From JAUWVG01 sp964633715 (GTDB lineage Bacteria > Acidobacteriota > Aminicenantia > Aminicenantales > Aminicenantaceae): DNA of 48,677 bases. The notes beneath the pieces are model-generated. The model did not search any database, was not told the origin of the DNA, and worked only from the letters and a program-made list of their open reading frames with translations. The DNA lies in contig CAZWHQ010000034.1 in the NCBI GenBank assembly GCA_964633715.1, forward strand, positions 1 through 48,677. Direction: 5' to 3'. Each line of letters begins with the position of its first letter. Within the stretch, counting starts at the first letter, position 1. The position numbers were made by a program, and so were the translations under genes. Below, in pieces: positions 14,915-23,222 of the stretch.

Positions 14915-16564
14915 TTATTTGAGGATCTCTGTGAGGTACTTGATAGCGGCTTCATCTTTAGACTTGCCGAGCCAGAAGATTATCGACTTTTTAATTTCCA
15001 GATCTTTTTCTCCCTTGGCCATCTCAATGAGTCCCTGGATCGCTTTCTTGCTTTTGTTTTGGGAATAGGCAAAGATGATCTGTTCTTTCACCTTTTTGCT
15101 TTCTGTTTTGGCGTAGATATCTCCCAGCACATCCAGAGTTTTGTCTGATTTATTTTGTCCCACCCAGTAGATAGCCTGTTCCCTGGCCTTTTCATCCGAG
15201 TCGTTTTTTACGATGTCCAGAAGTTTATCAAAAGCCTTTGTGCTCTTGTTTTGAGAGAAGGCGTGGATCAGGCTTTCTTTAATTTTTGTGCTGTCTGAAG
15301 TGTTGTAGATATCGATCAAAGTCTCCACACCTTTTTCATCCTTCTTCATCTGTCCGATCCAGAAAATGGCGGTTTCTCTGGTTTTGACATCAGGATCTTC
15401 CTTGGCGATTTGAACCAGCTTGTTGTAGGCGGCGTCGCTTTTGGTTTGAGAGAGCGAGTAGATCAACTGCTCCTTGACTTTTTGTGGCACACCCATCTCG
15501 TAGATATCGATCAGGGTTTCCAGTGAGGATTTTCCTTTGAGCTGTCCAATCCAGAAAATGGCCTGCTCCTGGGCTTTTACATCCTCATCGGTTTTGGCAA
15601 TGGCGACCAGTTTTTTCCAGGCCCTGTCGTCACTGGAACTCTTGGCATGTTGTGCGAGGGCATAGATAACCTGCTCTTTGATTTTTGTTTCTGTTTGGGA
15701 ATCATAGATCTTTAAGATAGCATCCATACTCTCTTTGCTTTTTCTTTGGCCCAGCCAAAAGACGGCCTGCTCGCGAACCTTTGTTTCCGGATCTTTGGTT
15801 GCTCGTTCGACGAGGAGGGGGACCACCTCTGATTTTTTTGATCGGCTGAGGATGAAGATGGCTTGTTCCCTGAGCTTTGGGTTCTCATCTTCCTGGACGA
15901 TTTTGACAAGGATCGGGAAGGCCTTGTCCTCGTCCATGTTCATCAGCGAGTTGAGAGCCACAAGCTTTAACTGGATTTCCGGGTCCTGTTCTTTGTCTGC
16001 TTCTCCTCCAAGGACATAAAAATTTTCCAAAATATCTAGACTCTCCAGCGCTTCAAGGCCTTTCAGCCCTTCCAGGTTTTCGAGACTTTCCAAACCCTGG
16101 AGCGCTTCAAGGCTTTCCAGGCCTTCTAGTCCCATTAAACTGCCTTCGATGTAGACCTCGTAATTTTCGAGACCTTTTTGCACCAGGTCTTCGGCAATTT
16201 CGATCCTCAAGTGCTTGGCATCATCAATCCATTTGCTTTCCGCATGTGATTTCATAAGATTGTTGAGCTGTTGGAGAGCCTTCTCCTTTTCCTTCAGCTG
16301 GTTTTCCATGCTCTCCAGATTTTTGCTGTGCATGTATTGAGTGTAGGCGAGCCAGTACATGGAATCATCCACATATGTGCTCTGGGCATAATCCTGCAAG
16401 AGCTGTGTGTACCAGTTAATAGCCTGTTCGTAGTTTCTTTCGTACACGAGTTTTTTTGCTGTGTCATACATCTCCTTGGCTTTGTCTTCTTTCTGGGCCA
16501 AAAGAATGCTTCCGCAGATGAGTGCTACGGAAAGCGCGATAGCTGTCATTTTTTTTGTCTTCAT
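14915..16564 (-). CDS. Exported TPR-like/HEAT-repeat protein with an (x-L-E)12 tract
   Basis: The 549-residue product has a signal peptide (1-23, ILLA). A helical tetratricopeptide-like part (25-135, with YEQAINWYTQLLQDYAQS) is followed by a tripeptide tract (145-180) and then about ten HEAT repeats (200-549). The repeats alternate: one type has REQAIFWIGQ, the next has KIKEQLIYSLSQ, giving a period of two repeats (about 70 residues). It is probably an envelope scaffold whose expression is tied to the adjacent ECF sigma factor. Start at 16564 with GGAGG upstream; 11 bases after the anti-sigma gene. Confidence 0.87.
   Translation of the reverse strand: MKTKKMTAIALSVALICGSILLAQKEDKAKEMYDTAKKLVYERNYEQAINWYTQLLQDYAQSTYVDDSMYWLAYTQYMHSKNLESMENQLKEKEKALQQLNNLMKSHAESKWIDDAKHLRIEIAEDLVQKGLENYEVYIEGSLMGLEGLESLEALQGLESLENLEGLKGLEALESLDILENFYVLGGEADKEQDPEIQLKLVALNSLMNMDEDKAFPILVKIVQEDENPKLREQAIFILSRSKKSEVVPLLVERATKDPETKVREQAVFWLGQRKSKESMDAILKIYDSQTETKIKEQVIYALAQHAKSSSDDRAWKKLVAIAKTDEDVKAQEQAIFWIGQLKGKSSLETLIDIYEMGVPQKVKEQLIYSLSQTKSDAAYNKLVQIAKEDPDVKTRETAIFWIGQMKKDEKGVETLIDIYNTSDSTKIKESLIHAFSQNKSTKAFDKLLDIVKNDSDEKAREQAIYWVGQNKSDKTLDVLGDIYAKTESKKVKEQIIFAYSQNKSKKAIQGLIEMAKGEKDLEIKKSIIFWLGKSKDEAAIKYLTEILK
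16025..16132 (-). repeat. Tripeptide x-Leu-Glu repeat within the HEAT protein
   Basis: Residues 145-180 read as twelve consecutive triplets of the form x-L-E (GLE, GLE, SLE, ALQ, GLE, SLE, NLE, GLK, GLE, ALE, SLD, ILE). The three-residue period does not fit a heptad coiled coil. Confidence 0.85.
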
Positions 16565-16575
16565 TTTAGGCCTCC

Positions 16576-17283
16576 TTACATCTTTTGTAGTATGTTCATA
16601 TTTACGAGGATTTCCCTGTCGGTGATGAGATTCTTGATCATCGACTTCGTTCCGGAGTCTCCTTCGTCTATATTCGCCAATTCCCTTAGAACAAGGTCCA
16701 CATCCTCAAGGATCTGAACGGCAGTCGGATTTGTACCTGAGATAAGACTTTTGAGAAGGATGTTCTGGATAATCAGATTCTCCAGACCCGCCTTGTCCAC
16801 AAGAACGGTGCCATTTCCATTTTCTTGTCCTGTATAGTTGGCCATTTCGACCAGTACGGGTTTGATATTTTCAAAGTGTGAAGCGAGAGTTTTTTGGATG
16901 TATTCCTGGGACAGATCGGCCGAGAGGGGGCCTTCCTGCTGCTGTGGAAGCCAGAACCGGCCCGTAAAAATCCCTAGAACAAAAACGAGCGTGACACCCG
17001 CTGCTGTATAGGCCCATTTGGGAGAAATCCCGAACAATGGACGCGACACGGGCTTATCCTGCATCGCTTGGTTGATTTTTCCCCAGCTTGATTCCCATGA
17101 GGGTTCGGGGATATCTTCAATCTCGGCATCTTCGAGCGCCTGGAAAACACTCTGTGAATACAAAAAGTCTTTTTTACATTCAACACATGTGCTGATGTGT
17201 TTTTCCAGTTCGGCCTTCTCTTTTTTGTCCAGCTCGCCGTAAAGGTCGAGCACGATATTTTCCCTGTATTTATAACATTTCAT
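16576..17283 (-). CDS. Membrane anti-sigma factor with zinc-finger domain
   Basis: The 235-residue product has an N-terminal ZAS-type finger with H29-x3-C33-x2-C36 (HISTCVEC), which binds and holds ECF sigma factors. One transmembrane helix (about 90-111) is followed by an extracytoplasmic helical domain (112-235) that should sense the signal. It overlaps the sigma gene by 14 bases, the usual arrangement for stoichiometric expression. AAGGAGG precedes the ATG. The signal and release mechanism cannot be read from the sequence. Confidence 0.9.
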   Translation of the reverse strand: MKCYKYRENIVLDLYGELDKKEKAELEKHISTCVECKKDFLYSQSVFQALEDAEIEDIPEPSWESSWGKINQAMQDKPVSRPLFGISPKWAYTAAGVTLVFVLGIFTGRFWLPQQQEGPLSADLSQEYIQKTLASHFENIKPVLVEMANYTGQENGNGTVLVDKAGLENLIIQNILLKSLISGTNPTAVQILEDVDLVLRELANIDEGDSGTKSMIKNLITDREILVNMNILQKM

Positions 17284-17848
17284 AATTGTCCTCCTTAAAG
17301 AGGTTTCTAAAGTGTTTTTTTATCATCTGAAACGCCCGGAACAGCTGTTTTTTGACACTGCCTTCCGTACATTTCATGTAGTCAGCAATTTCCTTGACTG
17401 ACATCTGCTGGTAGTGGCGGAGGATAAAAACCATGCGTTGTCCCTTAGGGAGCTGGTTGAGGGTCAAGTCGAGTTTTGTGCGGATCTCCTTGATTCTGTT
17501 GACGTGTTCGGGTTGGCTGAATCCATCCTCTGAAGAGGAATTGGGGAGTGAATCGGAGTCGATATAGTTGTCTTTCTTCATTTTATTTTTCCTCAGATGG
17601 TCAATACTGGCATTGATGCCGATCCTGTAGAGCCAGGAGGAAAAATTCGTATTGTTTTGAGCTTTGAATTTATTGAGAGAGTGATACGCTTTGATGAAAG
17701 TTTCCTGAAGGATATCTTCGGCATCTTCTTTATTTTTTGTGTACTGAAAAGCGAGTGTGAAAACTCTGTGTTTGTTTTCTTCGAAGAGCTGCCGGAAAGC
17801 GTTGGGGTTTCCTTGTTGAGCCAGCTGCACGACTTCAATTTCATTCAT
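17270..17848 (-). CDS. ECF RNA polymerase sigma factor (RpoE-like)
   Basis: Starting at the ATG 17848 (AAGGA upstream) the product is 192 residues. Region 2 (about 10-85) has EDAEDILQETFIKAYHSL and WLYRIGINASIDHLRK. Region 4 (about 125-180) has LPKGQRMVFILRHYQQMS, VKEIADYMKCTEGSVKKQL. It heads the operon sigma, anti-sigma, HEAT, HEAT and probably activates its own promoter. Confidence 0.95.
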   Translation of the reverse strand: MNEIEVVQLAQQGNPNAFRQLFEENKHRVFTLAFQYTKNKEDAEDILQETFIKAYHSLNKFKAQNNTNFSSWLYRIGINASIDHLRKNKMKKDNYIDSDSLPNSSSEDGFSQPEHVNRIKEIRTKLDLTLNQLPKGQRMVFILRHYQQMSVKEIADYMKCTEGSVKKQLFRAFQMIKKHFRNLFKEDNYEML

Positions 17849-17874
17849 AATGTTTCCTTCATAAATCAAAACGG

Positions 17875-17904
17875 AACGACTCCCGATTTCGTTGACAAGG
17901 TTGT
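17875..17904 (-). promoter_or_regulatory. Candidate ECF-type autoregulated promoter
   Basis: The minus strand has ACAACCTT (17897-17904), 16 bases, then GTCGTT (17875-17880). This resembles the AAC(C) -35 / CGTC-type -10 pattern of many ECF promoters. It stands directly upstream of the sigma gene. Confidence 0.4.
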
Positions 17905-18018
17905 ACTTTATTTGTCGGGTAAAATATTTATTTATTGGTGACCTTTTATTTCTTCTCTCATTCTATCAAAAATTGAAAACTTCCTTCTATTACTTTATTA
18001 TGAGGTTGGAGGAATACC

Positions 18019-18438
18019 ATGAAGGTTTTAAGCGATGAATTGAATTTTTCCACAAGCGGCTACTGTGATATGCACGATCTGACTGGTGCGGTTGATCAGA
18101 AAGTGGTTTCACATGGATTCACAAACGGGACTGTCACCCTGTTTATCCCAGGATCGACTGGGGGATTCACCACCATTGAATATGAAGGCGGCCTGGTTAA
18201 AGACTTTGAAGAACTGATGGAACGGATAGCCCCTTCAGGTGTAACCTATCACCATGATGCACGTTGGGGTGATGGAAACGGATTTTCCCATATCCGCTCT
18301 GCTTTGCTTGGCCCTTCTCTAACAGTCCCTTTTTCAGATGGAAAGTTGAATCTAGGCACATGGCAGCAGATTGTTTTTGTCGATTTTGACAACCGATCCC
18401 GTAACCGCATCGTTCATCTGCAGTTCATAGGAGAATAA
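18019..18438 (+). CDS. YjbQ/UPF0047 family protein (secondary thiamine-phosphate synthase type)
   Basis: This 139-residue single-domain protein has the features of UPF0047: ITxx-like VTLFIPGSTGGFTTIEYE, YHHDARWGDGNGFSHIRSALLG and LGTWQQIVFVDFDN. Members have weak thiamine-phosphate synthase activity in vitro; the physiological role is unsettled. TGGAGGA precedes the ATG. It is divergent from the ECF sigma gene and is followed at once by a palindromic repeat. Confidence 0.92.
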   Translation: MKVLSDELNFSTSGYCDMHDLTGAVDQKVVSHGFTNGTVTLFIPGSTGGFTTIEYEGGLVKDFEELMERIAPSGVTYHHDARWGDGNGFSHIRSALLGPSLTVPFSDGKLNLGTWQQIVFVDFDNRSRNRIVHLQFIGE

Positions 18439-18494
18439 AAAAAGTGGTAAAAAAGTGGGGACTGTCCCCACTTTTTCCATGTCCCCACTTTTTC
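18436..18494. repeat. Palindromic GTGGGGAC element, copy 1
   Basis: The core AAGTGGGGAC-T-GTCCCCACTT is followed by a second GTCCCCACTTTTT, and a degenerate left copy (AAAGTGGTA) precedes it. The same nested arrangement recurs at 45134-45192. Because of it the frame before 18510 appears open, but that is repeat, not gene. Confidence 0.8.
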
Positions 18495-18509
18495 CAATTT
18501 AGAAGAGAC

Positions 18510-19829
18510 ATGACGGACATAAAAGACAAGCTCAATCACCTTAAGAAAGAGCGTTTAAAGCGGACCAAAACACAGAAAATTAAAAGCACATGGGAGGCGA
18601 TAGAACAGACAGGGAATCTATCCACAAAAGAAAAACTCGAACATCTCATCAACCTGACGCGAACAGAAAAAAAACCTGATAAACAGGTTCCTCAATTCGA
18701 ACCCGCAGAGCGTGAGCCGTTCCAGTTTATAGAAAATCCCTATCCTCTGGATGCCCGATACGGAAAAATTAAGATCGCCGAAGGATTGAACATCTCAGGA
18801 GATATTCTCTCCTGTTTGAGCAAAGCACCTGAATTCGAAAAACTCAATCTTTCGACAGCCCTTTTTATCGATCTGGAAACGACCGGTCTTTCGGGAGGGA
18901 CGGGAGTCATTCCCTTTCTTGTGGGAATGGGGTATTACAGAGAGGACAAATTCTATGTTGCCCAGTATTTTCTTGGGGATCCGGGCGCGGAAGAACAAAT
19001 GATCAAGGAACTCAACCAGTTTTTTTCCGACATGGAATTCAAGTCCATCGTCAGCTACAACGGCAAGGTCTTCGATCTTCCGCTTCTAGAAACACGGTTT
19101 ATCCTCAAGCGGCAGCCGTTCATTTTGAGTGAACTGCCCCATCTTGATTTTCTCTTTCCCGCCCGGTCACTCTGGGCCCACAAATTGGAAAACTGCCGGC
19201 TCCATAACCTTGCCCTTGAAGTTGTGGAAACCGGCCGGACGGAAGATATTCCTTCAGCCGAAATACCCTGGCGCTATTTTCAGTACATACAAACTGGCAA
19301 CTACGACCTTATCGAGCCCATCCTCTACCATAATCAGGAGGACATCCTGTCTCTCCTGGGTGTGATCATTGTTGGGAGTCAGATATTTTCAGAAGATCCT
19401 TCAGCCTGCGAAGCCGACGCCATGGATTTTTTTGGAGCGGGAAAGGTTCTGGAAAAGTTCGGCCAAACGGAAAAATCCTCTTTGTATTTTCAAAAAGCCA
19501 TTAATGGGCAGCTTTCCGATGAGATATTCCTTTCTGTCCGCAGGCGCCTCTCCGTGCAGTATAAAAAAAACCAGGAATGGGACAAAGCGGTCTCTCTCTG
19601 GAAAGAGATGGCTTCTGCGGAGATTCCTTCAAACAACCTCCTCTTTTCCCTCAGAGAACTGGCCATGTACTATGAACACAGACAAAAAGAATACCATGAG
19701 GCAAAAAAAGTGTCAGAAGAGGGATTTGTTCTGGCACGGAATTTTTCCTCCTACTACGAAAGGGATTTTTCCCACAGGATGGATCGTCTCCGCCTTAAGA
19801 TGAAAAAGGAGAAGGAGAATCAAAACTAA
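18510..19829 (+). CDS. YprB-type ribonuclease H-like 3'-5' exonuclease with C-terminal helical repeats
   Basis: Start at the ATG 18510 (weak GAAGAG upstream), 439 residues. A basic N-terminal part (1-90) is followed by an RNase_H_2/DEDD exonuclease fold: FIDLETTGLSGGTGVIPFL (D and E ligands), IVSYNGKVFDLPLLETRF, and YHNQEDILSLLGV (final D). The C-terminal 130 residues are helical, TPR-like. It probably degrades or processes single-stranded nucleic acid; the substrate is unknown. The next gene starts 12 bases on. Confidence 0.87.
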   Translation: MTDIKDKLNHLKKERLKRTKTQKIKSTWEAIEQTGNLSTKEKLEHLINLTRTEKKPDKQVPQFEPAEREPFQFIENPYPLDARYGKIKIAEGLNISGDILSCLSKAPEFEKLNLSTALFIDLETTGLSGGTGVIPFLVGMGYYREDKFYVAQYFLGDPGAEEQMIKELNQFFSDMEFKSIVSYNGKVFDLPLLETRFILKRQPFILSELPHLDFLFPARSLWAHKLENCRLHNLALEVVETGRTEDIPSAEIPWRYFQYIQTGNYDLIEPILYHNQEDILSLLGVIIVGSQIFSEDPSACEADAMDFFGAGKVLEKFGQTEKSSLYFQKAINGQLSDEIFLSVRRRLSVQYKKNQEWDKAVSLWKEMASAEIPSNNLLFSLRELAMYYEHRQKEYHEAKKVSEEGFVLARNFSSYYERDFSHRMDRLRLKMKKEKENQN

Positions 19830-19841
19830 AGGAGCCTTTTT

Positions 19842-20259
19842 ATGTCCCAATTAAAATTTTATATTGTCGATGTATTTGCGGAAGAAAAATACACCGGAAA
19901 CCAATTGGCTGTTTTTCGCGATGCGGCTGATGTGTCTGGCGACCTGATGCAAAAAATCGCTCGGGAGATGCATTTTTCTGAAACAACATTTATCCTCTCT
20001 GATAAAGAACGGGACGGAGGTTATGATGTCCGCATCTTTACACCTGAAGCTGAGCTTCCTTTCGCCGGACACCCCACACTTGGGACGGCCTTTGTCATCC
20101 AGCAGGAAATTCTCAAAACAAAAATCGATAGTGTTGTTCTTAACCTGGGCGTTGGCCAAATTCCTGTTAAGTTTGAATTCAGCGGCGACCAAGTCGATAT
20201 TCTCTGGATGAAACAGATGGCTCCAAAATTCGGGCAATCCTATGACAGAGAGAAGATAG
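19842..20259 (+). CDS. PhzF-family isomerase/epimerase, 3' end lost in scaffold gap
   Basis: The first 139 residues of a normally 260-300 residue protein are present. They match the PhzF/YddE fold: FYIVDVFAEEKYTGNQLAVF, the presumed catalytic glutamate in FSETTFI, and IFTPEAELPFAGHPTLGTAF. GGAGCC precedes the ATG. The frame runs into 100 Ns; the continuation beyond is a different gene. The specific substrate is unknown. Confidence 0.88.
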
Positions 20260-20359
20260 NNNNNNNNNNNNNNNNNNNNNNNNNNNNNNNNNNNNNNNNN
20301 NNNNNNNNNNNNNNNNNNNNNNNNNNNNNNNNNNNNNNNNNNNNNNNNNNNNNNNNNNN
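20260..20359. other. Assembly gap of exactly 100 N
   Basis: A run of 100 N is the usual placeholder for a scaffold join of unknown length. The two sides belong to different gene families (PhzF and zinc alcohol dehydrogenase), so sequence is missing. Confidence 0.98.
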
Positions 20360-20360
20360 T

Positions 20361-21050
20361 GAAAACCTTTGTGAGGATGCCCATTTCACCGGATATCATG
20401 TCAACGGCGGTTATGCGGAATACATGGCCATTTCAGAAAAATTTGCCTACCGTATTCCCGATGTCTTTTCAGATGCTGAAGCCTCGCCGCTGCTGTGTGC
20501 CGGGATAATTGGCTACCGTGCATTGAAACAAAGCCGGATCAAACCCGGCCAGCGCCTGGGGCTCTATGGATTCGGGGCATCGGCTCATGTGGCTATCCAG
20601 GTGGCTGTCCACTGGGGATGTGAAGTTTTTGTGTTTACCCGCAGTCAAGAACACCGGAATCTGGCCAAAAAACTTGGGGCAGCATGGACTGGAACTTCCC
20701 AAGACAGTCCTCCTGGAAAATTAGATGGGTCAATAAATTTCACGCCCGCCGGACCGACTGTTTTGGACGGACTCAGAGTCCTTGAAAAAGGAGGGACTCT
20801 TGCTCTTGCGGGAATTTATATGACTCCAATTCCTGAAATGGACTACCAGAAATATATATATGATGAACGGACTCTCTGCAGTGTGGCCAATGCTACGCGG
20901 TCAGACGGCGAGGATCTGCTCAAAATTGCCGCTGAGATACCTATCCGGACAACCACTCGTTCTTTTAAACTTGAGGACGCCAATACCGCCCTTAAACTCC
21001 TCAAAGACAGCAAAATCGACGGAGCAGCGGTCCTCCAAATCTCTGACTGA
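20361..21050 (+). CDS. Zinc-type alcohol dehydrogenase, 5' part lost in scaffold gap
   Basis: Residues visible are the C-terminal 229 of a usually 330-350 residue MDR-family dehydrogenase. Present are the end of the catalytic domain (GGYAEYMAISEKFAYRIPD), the core CAGIIGYRAL, the Rossmann motif GLYGFGASAHVA and the closing FKLEDANTALKLLKDSKIDG. The zinc-ligand N-terminal domain is in the gap. The reading frame continuous with PhzF across the Ns is accidental. Confidence 0.88.
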   Translation, partial: ENLCEDAHFTGYHVNGGYAEYMAISEKFAYRIPDVFSDAEASPLLCAGIIGYRALKQSRIKPGQRLGLYGFGASAHVAIQVAVHWGCEVFVFTRSQEHRNLAKKLGAAWTGTSQDSPPGKLDGSINFTPAGPTVLDGLRVLEKGGTLALAGIYMTPIPEMDYQKYIYDERTLCSVANATRSDGEDLLKIAAEIPIRTTTRSFKLEDANTALKLLKDSKIDGAAVLQISD

Positions 21051-21154
21051 ACGACACAAGAAATTAGGTATTATTCCTTCTTTTGCCTTGTGAGAAAAAC
21101 CAACGGCTTTTTAAGTCTATAATAGAGAACATTTTTTTATCCCAATGAGAAGGG

Positions 21155-21183
21155 TTGACATTATGATGCCACGATATTATGAT
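21155..21183 (+). promoter_or_regulatory. Promoter and probable operator of the toxin-antitoxin pair
   Basis: TTGACA (21155-21160), a 17-base spacer and TATGAT (21178-21183) form a near-consensus promoter. ATTATGAT occurs twice, and the palindrome GATAT-TATG-ATATC spans the -10. That is a natural site for the ribbon-helix-helix antitoxin. Confidence 0.65.
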
Positions 21184-21201
21184 ATCTTCAGGTGGATCAA
21201 C

Positions 21202-21438
21202 ATGGGTGCAACAACACTTCGACTCCCGGACGAAAAACTTAAACTCATCAGGGCAATTGCGGGATACGAAAATATCCCTTTGAGTAAAATATTTGAAGAA
21301 TTGGTCGATGAGTACATAGCTAGACACAGAGAATCGCTTGAGCTTCTTGGCATTCCTGGATTCTTAAAAGAGACTCAGGAGGGATTGAAGGAAATTCAGG
21401 CCGGCGGTGGGAAATCAATCGATGAGCTGGACAATTAA
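21202..21438 (+). CDS. Ribbon-helix-helix antitoxin (RelB/ParD-like)
   Basis: The ATG at 21202 is preceded by AGGTGGA and lies just after the promoter; upstream in-frame ATGs lie inside the promoter. The 78-residue product begins with the strand-helix-helix pattern MGATTLRLPDEKLKLIRAIA, typical of MetJ/Arc-fold antitoxins, followed by an acidic helical tail that should neutralise the toxin. It overlaps the toxin gene by 17 bases. Confidence 0.8.
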   Translation: MGATTLRLPDEKLKLIRAIAGYENIPLSKIFEELVDEYIARHRESLELLGIPGFLKETQEGLKEIQAGGGKSIDELDN

Positions 21439-21688
21439 GCTCTCTTCAAACTCTGAAAAGCACTTTAGAAGATTAGATGTGAAACTCAGGAAACGTTTGC
21501 AGGATGAGCTCAGAGATCTCTCCCTATTTGAACATCCTGTCAATCACCATCAAGTTCGAGCTCTGACCGGTGATCTAAAAGATTATTTTCGCTTGAGAAT
21601 CGGAAGCTACAGGATTATCTTTGCTGTCCTCAAAGAAGAGAAGATCATTGCTGTCTTGAACATTGTTCCACGAGGAGATGCATATTGA
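21422..21688 (+). CDS. RelE/ParE-family toxin
   Basis: This 88-residue basic protein has the RelE fold signature: HFRRLDVKLRKRLQDEL, then VRALTGDLKDYFRLRIGSYR and IIFAVLKEEKIIAVLNIVPRGDAY. RelE members cleave mRNA on the ribosome and ParE members act on gyrase; the sequence alone does not decide. Start at 21422 inside the antitoxin gene. Confidence 0.9.
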   Translation: MSWTIKLSSNSEKHFRRLDVKLRKRLQDELRDLSLFEHPVNHHQVRALTGDLKDYFRLRIGSYRIIFAVLKEEKIIAVLNIVPRGDAY

Positions 21689-21713
21689 AAAATATGGTCT
21701 ATTCCGCTATATT
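21685..21713 (+). promoter_or_regulatory. Candidate promoter of tRNA-Arg
   Basis: TTGAAA (21685-21690), a 17-base spacer and TATATT (21708-21713). The -35 overlaps the toxin stop codon. The tRNA begins about 30 bases downstream. Confidence 0.5.
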
Positions 21714-21743
21714 ACAGTCCTTGACTACCAGTCTTATTGAGGT

Positions 21744-21820
<77 letters not shown>

Positions 21821-21989
21821 TTCAACTCAATATTTTTAAAATATTCAACTTTTAGCTGTACAAATGTCCTTAAGAAAGGACAAAATCAAGTCTCTTCTAC
21901 CCAGAAATCATTTGGCGCATTTCTTGCTTATTAAAAAATGCGTAAGGGTGAATTTATAGCTATAATATGTCTTAAATGAGGAGCAAAAA

Positions 21990-23222
21990 ATGAGGAATGT
22001 CAAAAATAAATGGATTCTTATTGTTTGTTTTTGCTTCTGTGCCACATTTGTTTTCGGGAACACAAATTCTAAAACCAGCGTGTTTTATCCTTTTTTTTCT
22101 ATTAAGAAAAATATCTTTGTTTCGGAAATTGAATACGATGAAATTTGGGAGCCAACGGTCTTTACTCATTGGAATATGGTGGCTGGAGGGATCCAATATC
22201 AGAAATCGATATTTTTCTCTTCCTTGTCATTCTTGGGATTTGCGAAGGACAATGTTTCCCTTTTCCTGCCTGCTCTTGATGTGAATCTGGGAATTCGTTT
22301 AAAAAACTTTTATATATATGGCGGGAAAAACGTCTCTCTCATGAAGAATAGCGAAAGACTTATTGAATATGAAAGTATCAAACTGACCGATCCTTTCTAT
22401 CTCGGTGGAAAATATCTCTTCCCAATCGGAAATATTGGCGTTGAATGTGGTGCTTTGATCTCCAGGGGAAAGTTGAACGGGATCGAGAAAGAGGCCTATT
22501 TTGCCTATGGGATAAATTCCAGAATAAGCTATGAAGTGAGGGATTGGCTGTTCCCCTATATTTCTTTTTCAGTGGAAAAATATGATTTTTGTAAGGACCT
22601 GTCTGTGAATGTCGGAATCGGTGCTTTTATTGGTAAATCAAATAGGATGCCTGGAATTAATCCACCTGTACAAAAAACTTTCAGAGCCATTGTTTATAAA
22701 CCTAATATTTATCTCTACCCAAAAGTTACAACAAAAATATTTGTGACAGTCAAGCCAAATGGAGAAATAACGGCTTCAATTCCTCCCTATACAAATGGCT
22801 GGAATGTTTTAGCTCACCCTGATGGAACTATAGAAGACACGGATGGATATCTATTTTATGAGGCTGAAGTGTCTATCCGTCATTCTGATAAAGGATGGTG
22901 TGTTCCTCTATCTGGCCAGGATATGTTTTTCACGAATACACTTAAAAAATATGGATTTAATGATAGGGAGATAAAAGACTTCGTGGAGTATTGGACTTTG
23001 CATCTGCCGAAATCTTCTTTTTATGCTATCTATCCTGTTACGGGAAAATCCTTGGACAAAATCTGCCCTCTCAATATAAAGCCGAAACCGGATAATATTC
23101 TGAGACTATGGTTTGTTTTTTCTCCTTTGTCTGAAATAAAGTATTTAGATGCTCCGAAAATTCAATCTTTCGAAAGGGCTGGATATGTGGCCACAGAATG
23201 GGGAGGGATTATAAAGAAATGA
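21990..23222 (+). CDS. Exported protein with a C-terminal KPxIYLYP domain
   Basis: The 410-residue product has a signal peptide (1-23, ending VFG) and a strand-rich N-terminal half (25-220) that may be barrel-like. The C-terminal domain (about 236-410) begins KPNIYLYP and contains NGWNVLAHPDG, a pattern I have seen in secreted proteins of unknown function. No enzyme motif is recognised. GAGGAG precedes the ATG. Its stop abuts, with no gap, the stop of the convergent next gene. Confidence 0.75.
   Translation: MRNVKNKWILIVCFCFCATFVFGNTNSKTSVFYPFFSIKKNIFVSEIEYDEIWEPTVFTHWNMVAGGIQYQKSIFFSSLSFLGFAKDNVSLFLPALDVNLGIRLKNFYIYGGKNVSLMKNSERLIEYESIKLTDPFYLGGKYLFPIGNIGVECGALISRGKLNGIEKEAYFAYGINSRISYEVRDWLFPYISFSVEKYDFCKDLSVNVGIGAFIGKSNRMPGINPPVQKTFRAIVYKPNIYLYPKVTTKIFVTVKPNGEITASIPPYTNGWNVLAHPDGTIEDTDGYLFYEAEVSIRHSDKGWCVPLSGQDMFFTNTLKKYGFNDREIKDFVEYWTLHLPKSSFYAIYPVTGKSLDKICPLNIKPKPDNILRLWFVFSPLSEIKYLDAPKIQSFERAGYVATEWGGIIKK

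Noticed and set aside
18444..18509. An N-terminal extension of the YprB-like gene (KKWGLSPLF...)
   Set aside because: It is a translation of the palindromic repeat; the same peptide can be read from the copy at 45134-45192. The start at 18510 is preferred.
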